Source: Bradyrhizobium icense (GTDB lineage Bacteria > Pseudomonadota > Alphaproteobacteria > Rhizobiales > Xanthobacteraceae). From it: a stretch of 64,000 nucleotides of DNA. How positions within the stretch are numbered: position 1 is the first letter of the stretch; each line of letters opens with the position of its first letter. The stretch lies in the NCBI RefSeq assembly GCF_001693385.1, contig NZ_CP016428.1, forward strand, positions 1,364,001 through 1,428,000. Reading direction: 5' to 3'. The translations under genes and the position numbers were made by a program. Shown in pieces: positions 1 to 8,820 of the stretch. A model generated the notes under the pieces. It saw nothing but the letters and a program-made list of their open reading frames with translations, did no database searches and was not told the DNA's origin.

Positions 1-949
1 AGCTCATGACCGAGGAATAGACGCCGGCCTGCCACATCGTCGGCATCCGGTTCATTTTGGCGAAATAGCGCTTCGACCATTCGCGGGTCTTGTCGTCCAT
101 GTCCCAGTAGAATGACGTCGTCAGCAACAGGCCCTGGGCTGCCGGCAATCCCAGCGAATGAATGTCTGTGATCAGCGCGAGCAAGGCCGCCATCTGCTGT
201 CCGCCCTTGAAAACGCCGAACTCGGCGGCGGTCTTGATCTCGTTCATGTTGTTTGGCGGGCCTGCCGCGATGCCGATGATCTTGGCCTTCGAAGCCTGCG
301 CCTGCAGCACGAAGGACGACAGATCGGGCGTGGCGAGCGGTGGACGCACCGAGCCCAGCACCTTGCCGCCATTGGCGGTGACGACGCTCGAAGCATCGCG
401 TTCGAGCGAATGGCCGAACGCGTAGTCATCGGTGATGAAGAACCAGCTATCGCCGCCGCGCTTCACCACCGCCTGCGCGGTGCCGACCGCGAGCGAACGG
501 GTGTCGATCACCCACTGCATCGCGTAGGGCGAGCAGGATTTGCCGTGGAAGTCCGCAGTGAGGGTGGAATGCGTGATGAACAGCTTCTTTTTTTCATTGG
601 CGATGCCTTGCACCGCCAGCCCCACGGCAGACACCGGCACGTCGACGATCAGATCGACCTGATCGACGTCGTACCAGCGCCGCGCGATGCCGCCGCCGAT
701 GTCAGGCTTGAGCTGGTGGTCGCCGACGATGATGCTGATCGGCTTGCCCAGCACCTTGCCGCCGAAATCGTCGATTGCCATTTGCGCGGCGGTGACCGAG
801 CCCTGGCCGGTCGGTGTCGCCGCCGGCCCGTTCATGTCGGTGAGGACGCCGATCTTGACCACGTCGTCTGAAATTTGCGCGAGTGCTGCGGCTGGCGCCA
901 GCGTCGCGGCCATGAGCACGGCAAGCCTGGAAAGGTTCCTGGCGAACAT
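1..949 (-). CDS. ABC transporter periplasmic substrate-binding protein (Peripla_BP_6, branched-chain amino acid/urea type), partial
   Basis: The reading frame is open from an ATG at 949 to the window edge, so the C-terminus is missing. Translation begins MFARNLSRLAVLMAATLAPA, a typical Sec signal peptide with an AxA-type cleavage site, followed by DDVVKIGVLTDMNGP, the characteristic first strand of LivJ/UrtA-like binding proteins. Later segments such as DYAFGHSLERDA and GGKVLGSVRPP fit the same type I fold. It would bind a small ligand in the periplasm and deliver it to an ABC permease that is not in this window. A purine-rich ribosome site (GGGGAG) precedes the start. The ligand cannot be told from sequence; such isolated binding proteins are abundant in Bradyrhizobium. 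Confidence 0.88.
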   Translation of the reverse strand, partial: MFARNLSRLAVLMAATLAPAAALAQISDDVVKIGVLTDMNGPAATPTGQGSVTAAQMAIDDFGGKVLGKPISIIVGDHQLKPDIGGGIARRWYDVDQVDLIVDVPVSAVGLAVQGIANEKKKLFITHSTLTADFHGKSCSPYAMQWVIDTRSLAVGTAQAVVKRGGDSWFFITDDYAFGHSLERDASSVVTANGGKVLGSVRPPLATPDLSSFVLQAQASKAKIIGIAAGPPNNMNEIKTAAEFGVFKGGQQMAALLALITDIHSLGLPAAQGLLLTTSFYWDMDDKTREWSKRYFAKMNRMPTMWQAGVYSSVMS

Positions 950-1129
950 CCCTGTTTTCTCCCCTCGAATCGGCGCGTTGGCCGTTGGTTTTTTGCAGGC
1001 GGTTGATCCGCCGATTGGTCTCATTTGCAACTATTTTGCCGTGACGTCAACGTCGCGGCAGGGAGGGCTCGCCTGCGAGCGGTACCGGGTTCTGTTTATT
1101 TCCGGCCCGATTCAGGGCATAGGCGAGCC

Positions 1130-2242
1130 ATGACCTCGCCGCAGCGCCTGCCAACCTCACTTACGCCGCTTGAAAAGGCGCTCGATGCGCTGCTGCAGGG
1201 CGTGGAACCGGTGGCGCCGGTCGAACCAACGCTTGTCGAGGCGCTACGTTGCATTGCTGCCGAGATGCCGCCGCTCAAGACTCATCCGCCGCGCGATATC
1301 GCCGCGGCCGACGGCTACGCGTTTTGCGCGCGCGATCTCGTCGGCGCATCGTCGTATTCGCCCTTGCCGTTGTCGGCGCCGCCGGCCTGGGTCGAGGCCG
1401 GCGAGGCCATGCCGGATGGTTGCGACTGCGTGCTGGATTCCGATTCTCTCGACATCTCCGGTCCGCTCCCGCAGGTGCTGGCGGAGGCTATCCCGGGGCA
1501 GGGCGTGCGCCGGGCCGGCAGCGATATCGCGGCGGGCAGTCCGGTCGCGGAGGCCGGGCGGCCCGTGCTGCCGCGCCATCTCCTCATCGCGCGCGCTGTT
1601 GGAATGGAGCGCTTGAAAGTCCGCCGTCCGCGGCTCGGTATCGTCAACGTCCCCGGCGGCAGCATGACGGCGGAGCTGATCGCCGAGAGCGCATGCGCCG
1701 CAGGCGCCGAAGCCGTGTCCCTGACGGCCGCGGGACGCGATGCCGGATCGATTGCGGCGGCACTGGATGATAGCGCTGGCGATCTGCTTCTGATCGTCGG
1801 CGGTTCCGGCGTCGGTCGCACCGATGCGGCGGTGACGGCCTTGTCCGCGCGCGGCAAAATTCTCGCCCACGGCATTGCCCTGCAGCCCGGCCGTACCGCG
1901 GCCGTCGGGCGCATCGGCAAGATGCCCGTCGTCGTGCTGCCGGGCGCGCCGGATCAGGCCGTTGCGGCTTGGTGGACGCTGGCGCGTCCCGTACTCGATC
2001 GGCTCTCGGGTCGGAACTGCCGACAAACCGTCAATTTGCCGCTAGCGCGCAAGATTGCATCTCAGGTCGGCGTCGCCGAGATCGTGTTGCTGCAGCGGGA
2101 GCAGGATAGATGGATCACGCTTGCCGTGGGCGAATTGTCGCTGGCGGCAATTGCCCGCGCCGAAGCCTGGCTCGTTGTGCCCGGCAGCTCGGAAGGATTT
2201 GCGGCGGGCAGCCCGGTCGATGCCTATATGTTGCGGGATTGA
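1130..2242 (+). CDS. Divergent MoeA-like molybdopterin-binding protein
   Basis: About 370 residues with MoeA architecture: an N-terminal region with a degenerate substrate-loop (AAADGYAFCARDL against the usual NSAMDGYAV), a central MoCF/MogA-like domain, and a C-terminal small beta domain. The MogA-like loop reads VGGSGVGRTDAAV instead of a GGVSVGxxD motif, and the following ALQPGRT and LPGAPDQAV segments are recognisable but altered. Start chosen at the ATG at 1130 because upstream codons lie in leader sequence. The stop is separated by one base from the ATG of the next gene, so the two are surely co-expressed. Either a low-activity paralogue or a partner subunit for the downstream MoeA-fusion; family MoeA inserts molybdate into adenylated molybdopterin. 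Function of this copy is inferred only. Confidence 0.8.
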   Translation: MTSPQRLPTSLTPLEKALDALLQGVEPVAPVEPTLVEALRCIAAEMPPLKTHPPRDIAAADGYAFCARDLVGASSYSPLPLSAPPAWVEAGEAMPDGCDCVLDSDSLDISGPLPQVLAEAIPGQGVRRAGSDIAAGSPVAEAGRPVLPRHLLIARAVGMERLKVRRPRLGIVNVPGGSMTAELIAESACAAGAEAVSLTAAGRDAGSIAAALDDSAGDLLLIVGGSGVGRTDAAVTALSARGKILAHGIALQPGRTAAVGRIGKMPVVVLPGAPDQAVAAWWTLARPVLDRLSGRNCRQTVNLPLARKIASQVGVAEIVLLQREQDRWITLAVGELSLAAIARAEAWLVVPGSSEGFAAGSPVDAYMLRD

Positions 2243-2243
2243 T

Positions 2244-4205
2244 ATGAGTTCGGGAATGACCAATACGCCGTCGCCCAGAGATCGCGACAGTAACGAGCAG
2301 GACCAGTTCCTGACGATCCTGTCGCGCGAGGATGCGCTGGCCCGTTTCGAGGCCGCCTTGTTACCGCGTGCCGTGCCGAGCGAGCAACGGCCGCTTGCGG
2401 ATGCGCTGGGCTGCGCGCTCGCCGAAGACGTCGTGGCGCCGATCGATGTGCCGCCGTTCGATCGCTCCAACGTCGATGGCTTTGCAGTGCGTTCCGCCGA
2501 CCTTGCTTCTGCCCGCGAGGCTTCGCCGGTACGCGTGATGCTGAACGACGAAGTGATCGCCTGCGGTACCGCGCCGACGCGGCCGGTATTGTCGGGAACG
2601 GCCACGCCGATCGCGACCGGCGGTCCGGTGCCGCGCGGGGCGGACGCCGTCATCATGGTCGAGCATACACAGCCGGCGGGACATCGCGCGATCGACATCC
2701 GCCGAGCCGCCTCGCCTGGTCAATTCGTGTCCTATGCCGGCTCCGACATCGCCCGCGGCGAAGTGCTGCTGCGCGCCGGCACCGTCATCGGCTCGCGCGA
2801 GATCGGAATGCTGGCGGCCTGCGGCATCGCGGAAGCGACCGTCGCGCGGCGGCCACGCGTTGCGATCCTTTCCACCGGCGATGAACTGGTGCAGCCTGGC
2901 CATTCGCTGCGGCCGGCTGCGATCTATGACATCAATGGCGCGATCGTCACTGCGGCGATCACGGAGAATGGTGGCGAGGCAAATTTTCTTGGTGCCATCG
3001 CCGATGATGAGGCGCAGCTCGAATCCGCGATGCGCGATGCGCTCGCGGGCAGCGACATGCTGGTGCTGTCAGGCGGCACGTCCAAGGGCGCGGGCGATGT
3101 CTCCCACCGCATCATCGGCCGGCTCGGCAAGCCCGGCATCATCGCCCATGGCGTTGCGCTCAAGCCCGGCAAGCCGCTGTGCCTTGCAGTATGCGACGGC
3201 AAGCCCGTGATCATCCTGCCGGGATTTCCGACCTCGGCGATGTTCACCTTCCACGACATGATCGTGCCGGTGCTGCGGCGCATGGCCGGCCTGCCGCCGC
3301 GTTCGGATGCCAAGGTCAACGCACGCGTGCCCGTGCGGATCGCCTCCGAACTCGGCCGCACCGAGTTCGTCATGGTATCGCTGGTCGAAGGCGCGGACGG
3401 ATTGATTGCCTATCCCACCGGCAAAGGCTCCGGCGCCATCACCTCCTTTGCACAGGCCGATGGCTTTCTGCGGATCGATGCACTGGCTGACCAGATGCTG
3501 GCCGGCAGCGAGACCGAAGTGACGCTGTTCACGCCGCACGTGCGGGTGCCAGATCTCGTCATCGTCGGCAGCCATTGCACCGGGCTCGATCTCGTCACCG
3601 CGCCGCTGGCGCTTGCTGGACTCACCGTGCGCTCGATCGCGGTCGGCAGCCTGGGCGGGCTATCGGCCGCCAAGCGCGGCGAGTGCGATCTTGCGCCGAT
3701 CCATTTGTTCGATGAGAAGACCGAGACCTACAACACGCCTTTTCTCGCAGACGGACTCGAACTGGTATCGGGCTGGCGTCGCATGCAAGGCATCGTCTTC
3801 AGCAAAGGTGACAGGCGCTTCGAAGGCCTGAGCGCGGAGGACGCCGTACGCGCGGCACTGGCCGACCCCGCCTGTATCATGGTCAATCGCAACCAGGGCG
3901 CCGGCACGCGCATCCTGATCGACCGGCTGCTCGGCGGCGCGCGCCCCGACGGCTACTGGAATCAGCCCCGCTCGCACAACGCGGTGGCGGCTGCCGTCGC
4001 ACAGCACCGTGCCGATTGGGGCGTGACCATTGCGCCGGTCGCACATGCGTCAGACCTGGGTTTCATTCCCTTTGCCGAGGAGCATTATGATTTTGCGCTG
4101 GTGAAGGCGCGCAAGCAACGGCCGGCGGTGCAGGCCTTTCTCGACGCGCTGGCTTCCGAAGCGGGCCGCGCGGCGCTGCAGCAGGCGGGATTTCGGCCGG
4201 CCTGA
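2244..4205 (+). CDS. MoeA molybdopterin molybdotransferase fused to a periplasmic-binding-protein-like C-terminal domain
   Basis: A 653-residue protein. Residues 20-430 are MoeA: PPFDRSNVDGFAV, TGGPVPRGADAVIM, STGDELVQPGH, LSGGTSKGAGDVSH and ALKPGKP/LPGFPTSAM are all present. From about residue 435 a second domain of the PBP-like superfamily (PF12727 type) begins with VPDLVIVGSHCTGLDL and contains NRNQGAGTRILIDRLLGG and RSHNAVAAAVAQHRADWG, the oxyanion/ligand-pocket type segments seen in molybdate-binding-like domains of ModE/MoeA fusions. Lacks a signal peptide, so the binding domain is cytoplasmic. It probably performs the metal-insertion step of Moco synthesis, with the extra domain sensing or holding an anion or cofactor intermediate (inference). 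Coupled to the preceding MoeA-like gene. Confidence 0.88.
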   Translation: MSSGMTNTPSPRDRDSNEQDQFLTILSREDALARFEAALLPRAVPSEQRPLADALGCALAEDVVAPIDVPPFDRSNVDGFAVRSADLASAREASPVRVMLNDEVIACGTAPTRPVLSGTATPIATGGPVPRGADAVIMVEHTQPAGHRAIDIRRAASPGQFVSYAGSDIARGEVLLRAGTVIGSREIGMLAACGIAEATVARRPRVAILSTGDELVQPGHSLRPAAIYDINGAIVTAAITENGGEANFLGAIADDEAQLESAMRDALAGSDMLVLSGGTSKGAGDVSHRIIGRLGKPGIIAHGVALKPGKPLCLAVCDGKPVIILPGFPTSAMFTFHDMIVPVLRRMAGLPPRSDAKVNARVPVRIASELGRTEFVMVSLVEGADGLIAYPTGKGSGAITSFAQADGFLRIDALADQMLAGSETEVTLFTPHVRVPDLVIVGSHCTGLDLVTAPLALAGLTVRSIAVGSLGGLSAAKRGECDLAPIHLFDEKTETYNTPFLADGLELVSGWRRMQGIVFSKGDRRFEGLSAEDAVRAALADPACIMVNRNQGAGTRILIDRLLGGARPDGYWNQPRSHNAVAAAVAQHRADWGVTIAPVAHASDLGFIPFAEEHYDFALVKARKQRPAVQAFLDALASEAGRAALQQAGFRPA

Positions 4206-4254
4206 CGCAGTCGCGAACTGAAGAAGCCGCCGACAGAAGCGGCTCGGGGCAGGG

Positions 4255-4515
4255 ATGGGAATGGCAAGACCGCTATCGATTGCGATTGTTGGCGCCGGCA
4301 TGGGTGGGCTCGCGACTGCCGCGGCGCTGTCGCGTTGCCTCGAGGGCGTCGAGCGGGAGAGCGCTGCCAATGCATTCCGTCGTTTCGAGGCGACGCGCAA
4401 GGAGCGAACTGCGCGCATCCAGGCAACCTCGCGTGCCAACACCTGGCTCAGCGCCAAGACCGATACCGACCGGGTGTACGGCTACGACGCCTGGAGCGTG
4501 CCGCTGGCGCCATAG
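4255..4515 (+). pseudogene. FAD-dependent monooxygenase remnant with a large internal deletion
   Basis: The first 26 or so residues (MGMARPLSIAIVGAGMGGLA and a few more) are a perfect Rossmann GxGxxG FAD-binding start of salicylate-hydroxylase-like monooxygenases. The frame then passes straight into LSRCLEGVERESAANAFRRF and ends KTDTDRVYGYDAW plus six residues, which is the extreme C-terminus of the same family. The roughly 300 residues between (substrate domain, DG motif, GD motif) are absent although the frame is kept. An 86-residue product could not bind FAD and a substrate, so this is read as a deletion pseudogene. The junction sits at an alanine/leucine-rich stretch common to both ends, which suggests recombination between short direct repeats. 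Confidence 0.85.
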
Positions 4516-4524
4516 AGGACGGCG

Positions 4525-4752
4525 CTACTTGCGGGGCAGGTAAAGAAAGTGGTTGCGCTGCTCGGCTTCGGCCAGCGCGCGCTTCGCCGCCGGGGTCATA
4601 ATTTTCGCCTCCGCCGGCACCGCGGCAAACGTGCTGCTGCCGGTAACCCAGCGGGAGAGCCGCTTAGTGTCGGAAATGAACACCGCGACATCCAGAGCGA
4701 AGGTGATCGCCCGAACGATGAAAGCCAGAACACCCAAAAGGAGCTCGCTCAT
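4525..4752 (-). CDS. Small hypothetical membrane protein
   Basis: A 75-residue protein whose first 27 residues (MSELLLGVLAFIVRAITFAL onward) form one hydrophobic helix, followed by a short basic segment and an alanine/glutamate-rich tail ending in HFLYLPRK. The ATG at 4752 is chosen over an upstream in-frame ATG at 4818 because the hydrophobic helix then starts the protein and a GAGAA ribosome site lies just upstream. I do not recognise a family. It stands alone between the monooxygenase remnant and mobA, and could be a genuine bradyrhizobial orphan. Confidence 0.5.
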   Translation of the reverse strand: MSELLLGVLAFIVRAITFALDVAVFISDTKRLSRWVTGSSTFAAVPAEAKIMTPAAKRALAEAEQRNHFLYLPRK

Positions 4753-4854
4753 CTGCGTTTCTCGACATCTGGCGGGCGGATGCCCGCTTAGGTACCCAGT
4801 GGTCGCCATCAGCCGCAATCCGGTTCAACGCGGAACCTGCGGCTATCTGGCCGC

Positions 4855-5475
4855 CTAACCCCCATCAAGCGCTGCCAGCCGCTCCGCTTCCGCGATGTCG
4901 TCCATGGTGTTGGCATTGAAGAACGGATCGAGCGGCGTGACCGGCCATGTCACCGTGGCGAGCCTGTAGCGCGCAGTCCAGCGGTCGATCTTCCTGATGT
5001 CCTCGACGACCAGCGCGTGGCGCAATTGTTCGCGCAAGCCGACGCTCCATAATCCGATTACCGGATGTGACTGGCCTTCGGAGGCGGCAACGGCCAGCTC
5101 GGCATTGTCAGCTTCCACCGCGCCATACAGCCGCGACACCAGATCGCGCGGCAGGAATGGGCAGTCCGCGGCGGCGCTGAGAACAAATTTTACATCCGGC
5201 CGGTTGGCCGCAGCCCAGTCGAGTGCGGCGAGGATACCTGCGAGCGGGCCGGGAAAGTCGGCGACGCCATCGGCGATGACCGGCAGGCCGAACGCCGCGA
5301 AGCGTGATGGGTCGCCATTGGCGTTGAGGATCAGGCCGTCACATTGCGGTTTCAGCCGCGCGATCACGCGGTCGAGAATGGTGCGGCCAGCGATCATGCG
5401 CATCGGCTTGTCGCCACCGCCCATCCGCCGCGCGAGGCCGCCGGCGAGCAGTACGCCCGGAATCCTAGTCGTCAC
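4855..5475 (-). CDS. mobA: Molybdenum cofactor guanylyltransferase MobA
   Basis: Transfers GMP from GTP to Mo-molybdopterin to give MGD, the cofactor form used by formate dehydrogenases such as the one at 8993-13473. The N-terminal nucleotide-binding signature [18 protein letters not shown] is intact, followed by [19 protein letters not shown] and [13 protein letters not shown], and the C-terminal [14 protein letters not shown] that is conserved in MobA. Start chosen at a GTG (5475) because the family begins just before the GVLLAGG loop; an ATG at 5520 would add 15 unconserved residues. The GTG lies inside the end of fdhD (11-base overlap), so the pair is translationally coupled. About 206 residues, normal for MobA. 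Confidence 0.93.
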   Translation of the reverse strand: MTTRIPGVLLAGGLARRMGGGDKPMRMIAGRTILDRVIARLKPQCDGLILNANGDPSRFAAFGLPVIADGVADFPGPLAGILAALDWAAANRPDVKFVLSAAADCPFLPRDLVSRLYGAVEADNAELAVAASEGQSHPVIGLWSVGLREQLRHALVVEDIRKIDRWTARYRLATVTWPVTPLDPFFNANTMDDIAEAERLAALDGG

Positions 5476-6355
5476 GTTCTTCGCCCTTGCGCTTGTGCCG
5501 CGCGGATTCTTCCTCGACATAATCGAGGTTCTGGTCGAACACGATCCGCTCCTGTCCCGACAGCGCGATGAAGCGTTTTCCCCGCGTGCGTCCGACCAGC
5601 GTCAGCCCGACCTGCCGCGCCAGCTCGACACCCCACGCCGTGAAGCCCGAGCGCGAGACCAGAATGGGAATGCCCATCCGCACCGTCTTGATCACCATTT
5701 CCGAGGTGAGGCGGCCGGTGGTGTAGAGGATCTTGTCGGCGGGATCGACGCCGTGGCGATAGATCCAGCCCGCGATCTTGTCGACCGCGTTATGGCGGCC
5801 GACGTCCTCGGTGTAGCAGACGGGCGCTCCTTCCTTGCACAGCACGCAGCCATGGATCGCGCCCGCCTCCAGATAGAGCGAGGGCATGGTGTTGATGGTG
5901 CGGGTCATCTCGTAGAGCCACGATGTACGAAGCTCGGCCTTCGGCAGTGCCACGCTTTCCACCGCTTCGAGCAGGTCGCCGAACGCCGTGCCCTGGGCGC
6001 AGCCGGACGTCTGCGTGCGCTTCCTTAGCTTCGCCTCGAAATTGGTGTGGTGCTCGGTGCGCACCACCACGACCTGAAGATCGTCGTCATATTCGACCTC
6101 GGTAACGACGTCGTCGTATTTCAGCATATTCTGGTTCAGGAGATAGCCGAGCGCCAGATATTCCGGATAGTCGCCGATCGTCATCATGGTGACGATCTCC
6201 TGCGCGTTCAGATATAGCGTCAGCGGCCGCTCCACCGGCACCCGGATTTCGACGGCCGCGCCCGTCTGATCGGTCCCGGCCACGCGCTCCGTCAGCCGCG
6301 GATCCTCGGGATTCGGCACGATCAGGGGGGCTGGGGCTTTTTCCATCTTCATCAT
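5465..6355 (-). CDS. fdhD: Formate dehydrogenase accessory sulfurtransferase FdhD
   Basis: FdhD carries sulfur from a cysteine desulfurase to the Mo-bisMGD of formate dehydrogenase. Conserved family blocks visible: [12 protein letters not shown], the specificity region [67 protein letters not shown] and [13 protein letters not shown]. The cysteine loop that is CxxC in the E. coli protein reads [10 protein letters not shown] here (C119 with no second cysteine); a separate CVLC pair occurs at 170-173. At 296 residues the length is normal. Cotranscribed with mobA and close to the formate dehydrogenase genes, which fits its role. Confidence 0.95.
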   Translation of the reverse strand: MMKMEKAPAPLIVPNPEDPRLTERVAGTDQTGAAVEIRVPVERPLTLYLNAQEIVTMMTIGDYPEYLALGYLLNQNMLKYDDVVTEVEYDDDLQVVVVRTEHHTNFEAKLRKRTQTSGCAQGTAFGDLLEAVESVALPKAELRTSWLYEMTRTINTMPSLYLEAGAIHGCVLCKEGAPVCYTEDVGRHNAVDKIAGWIYRHGVDPADKILYTTGRLTSEMVIKTVRMGIPILVSRSGFTAWGVELARQVGLTLVGRTRGKRFIALSGQERIVFDQNLDYVEEESARHKRKGEERDD

Positions 6356-6430
6356 GGGACGCAGGTTAGCATGACAATGGCTTCCAGCCGATATAAAGCA
6401 TTTCCGGGCATGAACAATGCGGCCTCAGCT

Positions 6431-6517
6431 CGTCATTGCGAGCGCTGCGAAGCAATCCATGAGCCCGTCCTCGACAAAGGTCTGGATTGCTTCGTCGCTT
6501 CGCTCGCCGCAATGACG
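6431..6517. repeat. Interspersed palindromic repeat (CGTCATTGCGAGC family)
   Basis: Begins CGTCATTGCGAGCGCTGCGA and ends GCCGCAATGACG; inner arms GAAGCAATCCA and TGGATTGCTTC pair as well, giving a long imperfect hairpin. It lies between the divergent fdhD and mobB starts. This motif is familiar as an abundant intergenic palindrome in bradyrhizobial genomes (recalled, not searched). Confidence 0.8.
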
Positions 6518-6537
6518 GGCCGCCGTCGGAGAATGTG

Positions 6538-7065
6538 ATGAAAGTGATAGGCCTCGCGGGATGGAGCGGCGCCGGCAAGACCACCTTGCTGACGCGGGCG
6601 ATCCCGCAACTCTTAAAACAGGGCCTGCGCGTGTCCGTGATCAAGCATGCCCATCACGCCTTCGATGTCGACGTGCCCGGCAAGGATTCCTGGCGGCATC
6701 GCGAGGCCGGCGCGGCCGAAGTTCTGGTATCGTCGGGCCGGCGCTGGGCGCTGATGCATGAGCTGCGCGGGGCGCATGAACCACGATTGCCGGAACTGCT
6801 GGCGAAGATGTCGCCGGTCGATCTCGTCGTCGTCGAGGGCTTTAAGCGCGAGCCGCACCGCAAGATCGAGGTTTACCGCGCCGCGAATGAAAAGCCGCTG
6901 CTGTTCCCCGACGATCCCGGCATTGTCGGAATCGCCACCGATACGGCGGTTGAAACCAAGTTGCCGACTGCCCATCTCGACGATATCGAGGCGGTGGCGG
7001 CGATGATGTTGCGGTCTGCGATATCGCTCGAAGACGTGCTGGCCAAATGCGAAGCTGAGGGCTGA
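6538..7065 (+). CDS. mobB: Molybdopterin-guanine dinucleotide biosynthesis adapter MobB
   Basis: A 175-residue P-loop GTPase-like protein: MKVIGLAGWSGAGKTTL holds the Walker A motif at residues 9-16. HAHHAFDVDVPGKDSWRHR, SSGRRWAL and VVVEGFKREPHRKIEVYR are hallmark MobB segments. MobB assists MobA in MGD formation. The ATG at 6538 is chosen because upstream in-frame codons fall within the palindromic repeat. Eight bases separate it from the downstream moeA, so the two form an operon. Confidence 0.94.
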   Translation: MKVIGLAGWSGAGKTTLLTRAIPQLLKQGLRVSVIKHAHHAFDVDVPGKDSWRHREAGAAEVLVSSGRRWALMHELRGAHEPRLPELLAKMSPVDLVVVEGFKREPHRKIEVYRAANEKPLLFPDDPGIVGIATDTAVETKLPTAHLDDIEAVAAMMLRSAISLEDVLAKCEAEG

Positions 7066-7073
7066 TCAGGCAC

Positions 7074-8327
7074 ATGGCGCAATTGTCCGACGATTGCTTT
7101 GCCTTCGGCGGTCCGATGATGTCGGTCGATGAGGCCGTCGGGCTCATTGCCACGCGCGTGACGTCGGTCGTGGATGTCGAGACAGTCACGCTCGGCCGCG
7201 CCGATGGCCGGATCCTTGCGCACGAGATTTTGGCGCCGCTGCCACTGCCGCCCTTCACCAATTCCGCCGTCGATGGCTATGCGGTTTCGAGCCGCGACCT
7301 GCCGCAGAAGGAGGAACAGGCAATTCCGGTTACCGGTCGTGTTCAGGCGGGTAGCTCCGCATCTGGGCCACTCAAGCCGGGGCAGGCGACGCGCATCTTC
7401 ACCGGTGCGCCGATGCCCGAAGGCGCGGATACCGTGTTCATGCAGGAAGACGTGCGCGTCGAGGGCGACAAGGTGGTGCTTCCTGCGGGCCTCAAGCCGG
7501 GGGCCAATGTGCGGCCCGCGGGCGAAGACATTCCCTCCGGCGTTGCGGCGCTGCATGCCGGTCAGCGGCTGCGGCCGCAGGATGTCGCGCTTGCCGCGGC
7601 GTTCGGCCTGACACGGCTCGAAGTTGTCAGGCGTATCCGCGTCGCGGTGTTCTCTACCGGCAACGAACTGGCCTCGCCCGGCGAAGCGCGCGCCGCGGCG
7701 CAACTCTTCGATTCCAACCGCTTCATGCTGATGGCGATGTTGTCGCGGCTCGGCTGCGAGGTCAGCGATCTCGGCATCATCAGGGACGATCGCGCCTCGC
7801 TGGCCCGCGCGCTGCAGGAGGTGGCCGGCAGCCATGATTTGATCCTCACGACGGGCGGCGTTTCGACCGGTGAAGAGGACCATGTCAAGGCAAGCGTCGA
7901 AAGCGTCGGCAGGCTGGTGCTGTGGCGGATGGCGATCAAGCCGGGTCGCCCCGTTGCGATGGGCATCATCGGCGGTACGCCGTTCATCGGACTGCCGGGC
8001 AATCCGGTGGCGAGTTTTGTCACCTTCGTTCACGTGGTGCGGCCGACCATTCTCGCGCTGTCCGGCGCGCGGCCGGAGCCGCTTCTGCCGATGCCGGTTC
8101 GCGCCGCCTTCAGCTACAAGAAGAAGATTTCGCGCCGCGAATATGTCCGCGTCAGCTTGCGCAAGGGTGCCGATGGCGTGCTCGAAGCGGAGAAGTTTCC
8201 GCGCGAGGGCGCAGGACTGTTGTCGTCACTGGTCGACACCGACGGCCTGGTTGAACTGGGCGAAGAGGTGACGCTGATCGAGCCCGGCCAGACAGTCGGC
8301 TTTCTGTCCTACGCAAGTCTGGTGTAG
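7074..8327 (+). CDS. moeA: Molybdopterin molybdotransferase MoeA (canonical)
   Basis: Incorporates molybdate (or tungstate) into adenylated molybdopterin. All MoeA signatures are present: PPFTNSAVDGYAVSSRDLP, TGAPMPEGADTVFMQED, RPAGEDI, STGNELASPGE, FDSNRFMLMAML, TTGGVSTGEEDHVK, KPGRPVAMG and GLPGNPVASFVTF. The 417-residue length is normal. It follows mobB by a few bases and is the best candidate for the housekeeping MoeA among the three MoeA-type genes in the first 8.3 kb. Confidence 0.95.
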   Translation: MAQLSDDCFAFGGPMMSVDEAVGLIATRVTSVVDVETVTLGRADGRILAHEILAPLPLPPFTNSAVDGYAVSSRDLPQKEEQAIPVTGRVQAGSSASGPLKPGQATRIFTGAPMPEGADTVFMQEDVRVEGDKVVLPAGLKPGANVRPAGEDIPSGVAALHAGQRLRPQDVALAAAFGLTRLEVVRRIRVAVFSTGNELASPGEARAAAQLFDSNRFMLMAMLSRLGCEVSDLGIIRDDRASLARALQEVAGSHDLILTTGGVSTGEEDHVKASVESVGRLVLWRMAIKPGRPVAMGIIGGTPFIGLPGNPVASFVTFVHVVRPTILALSGARPEPLLPMPVRAAFSYKKKISRREYVRVSLRKGADGVLEAEKFPREGAGLLSSLVDTDGLVELGEEVTLIEPGQTVGFLSYASLV

Positions 8328-8423
8328 CTTCTTGTTTGATGCGTTATCTTGACGCGAACCGGTACCCATTTCGCTCGAAAACGCTATGTTGACGTTGTGT
8401 CTCTGCTTCGCCATGTTCGAGAC

Positions 8424-8666
8424 ATGGCCACCACGACCAAGCTCGATCTTACCGGACTGAAATGTCCCTTGCCGGCGCTGAAAACGCGCAAGGCGCTGAA
8501 GGCGGTCACGCCGGGCCATTTTCTCGAAGTACATTGCACCGATCCGCTGTCGGTAATCGATATTCCCAACCTGATCCGGGAAACCGGTGACAAGGTCGAG
8601 ATCGCCGAGCGCGCGGAGAGCCGTATCGTGTTCTTGATCGAGAAAGCGGACACGCCGGGGAACTGA
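8424..8666 (+). CDS. TusA/SirA-family sulfur carrier protein
   Basis: An 80-residue protein with the family signature LDLTGLKCPLPALKTRKAL; the reactive cysteine is C14 in a CPxP motif. A beta-alpha-beta-alpha-beta-beta pattern follows (LEVHCTDPLSVIDIPNLIRE, RIVFLIEK). TusA-like proteins pass persulfide sulfur, and in E. coli TusA influences Moco and FdhD-dependent sulfuration, which suits its place between moeA and formate dehydrogenase. The ATG at 8424 matches the family start; the upstream extension is leader DNA. Confidence 0.9.
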   Translation: MATTTKLDLTGLKCPLPALKTRKALKAVTPGHFLEVHCTDPLSVIDIPNLIRETGDKVEIAERAESRIVFLIEKADTPGN

Positions 8667-8679
8667 GCTGGCCCGCGAG

Positions 8680-8820
8680 GCATCATGCATAATGATGCTA
8701 TTGCGGACTGCTTGCGGATCATTTTGGATTCGTATCGAGCAATCGCAGAGTCAATCGATACGCGTTCGCAATCGCAACATGAGACTGCTTTATTGATCTC
8801 GGGATCAATACGAGGTCTCA
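8680..8820. promoter_or_regulatory. Leader with three inverted repeats upstream of formate dehydrogenase
   Basis: In the 326-base gap between the TusA-like gene and the formate dehydrogenase there are three perfect dyads: GCATCAT/ATGATGC (8680-8698, 5-base gap); CGTATCGA/TCGATACG (8731-8762, 16-base gap); and a nested one with outer TGAGAC/GTCTCA (8780-8820) around TTGATC-TCGG-GATCAA (8793-8808). None ends in a T tract, so they look more like operators or RNA leader hairpins than intrinsic terminators. I see no gene in the gap. Confidence 0.45.
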
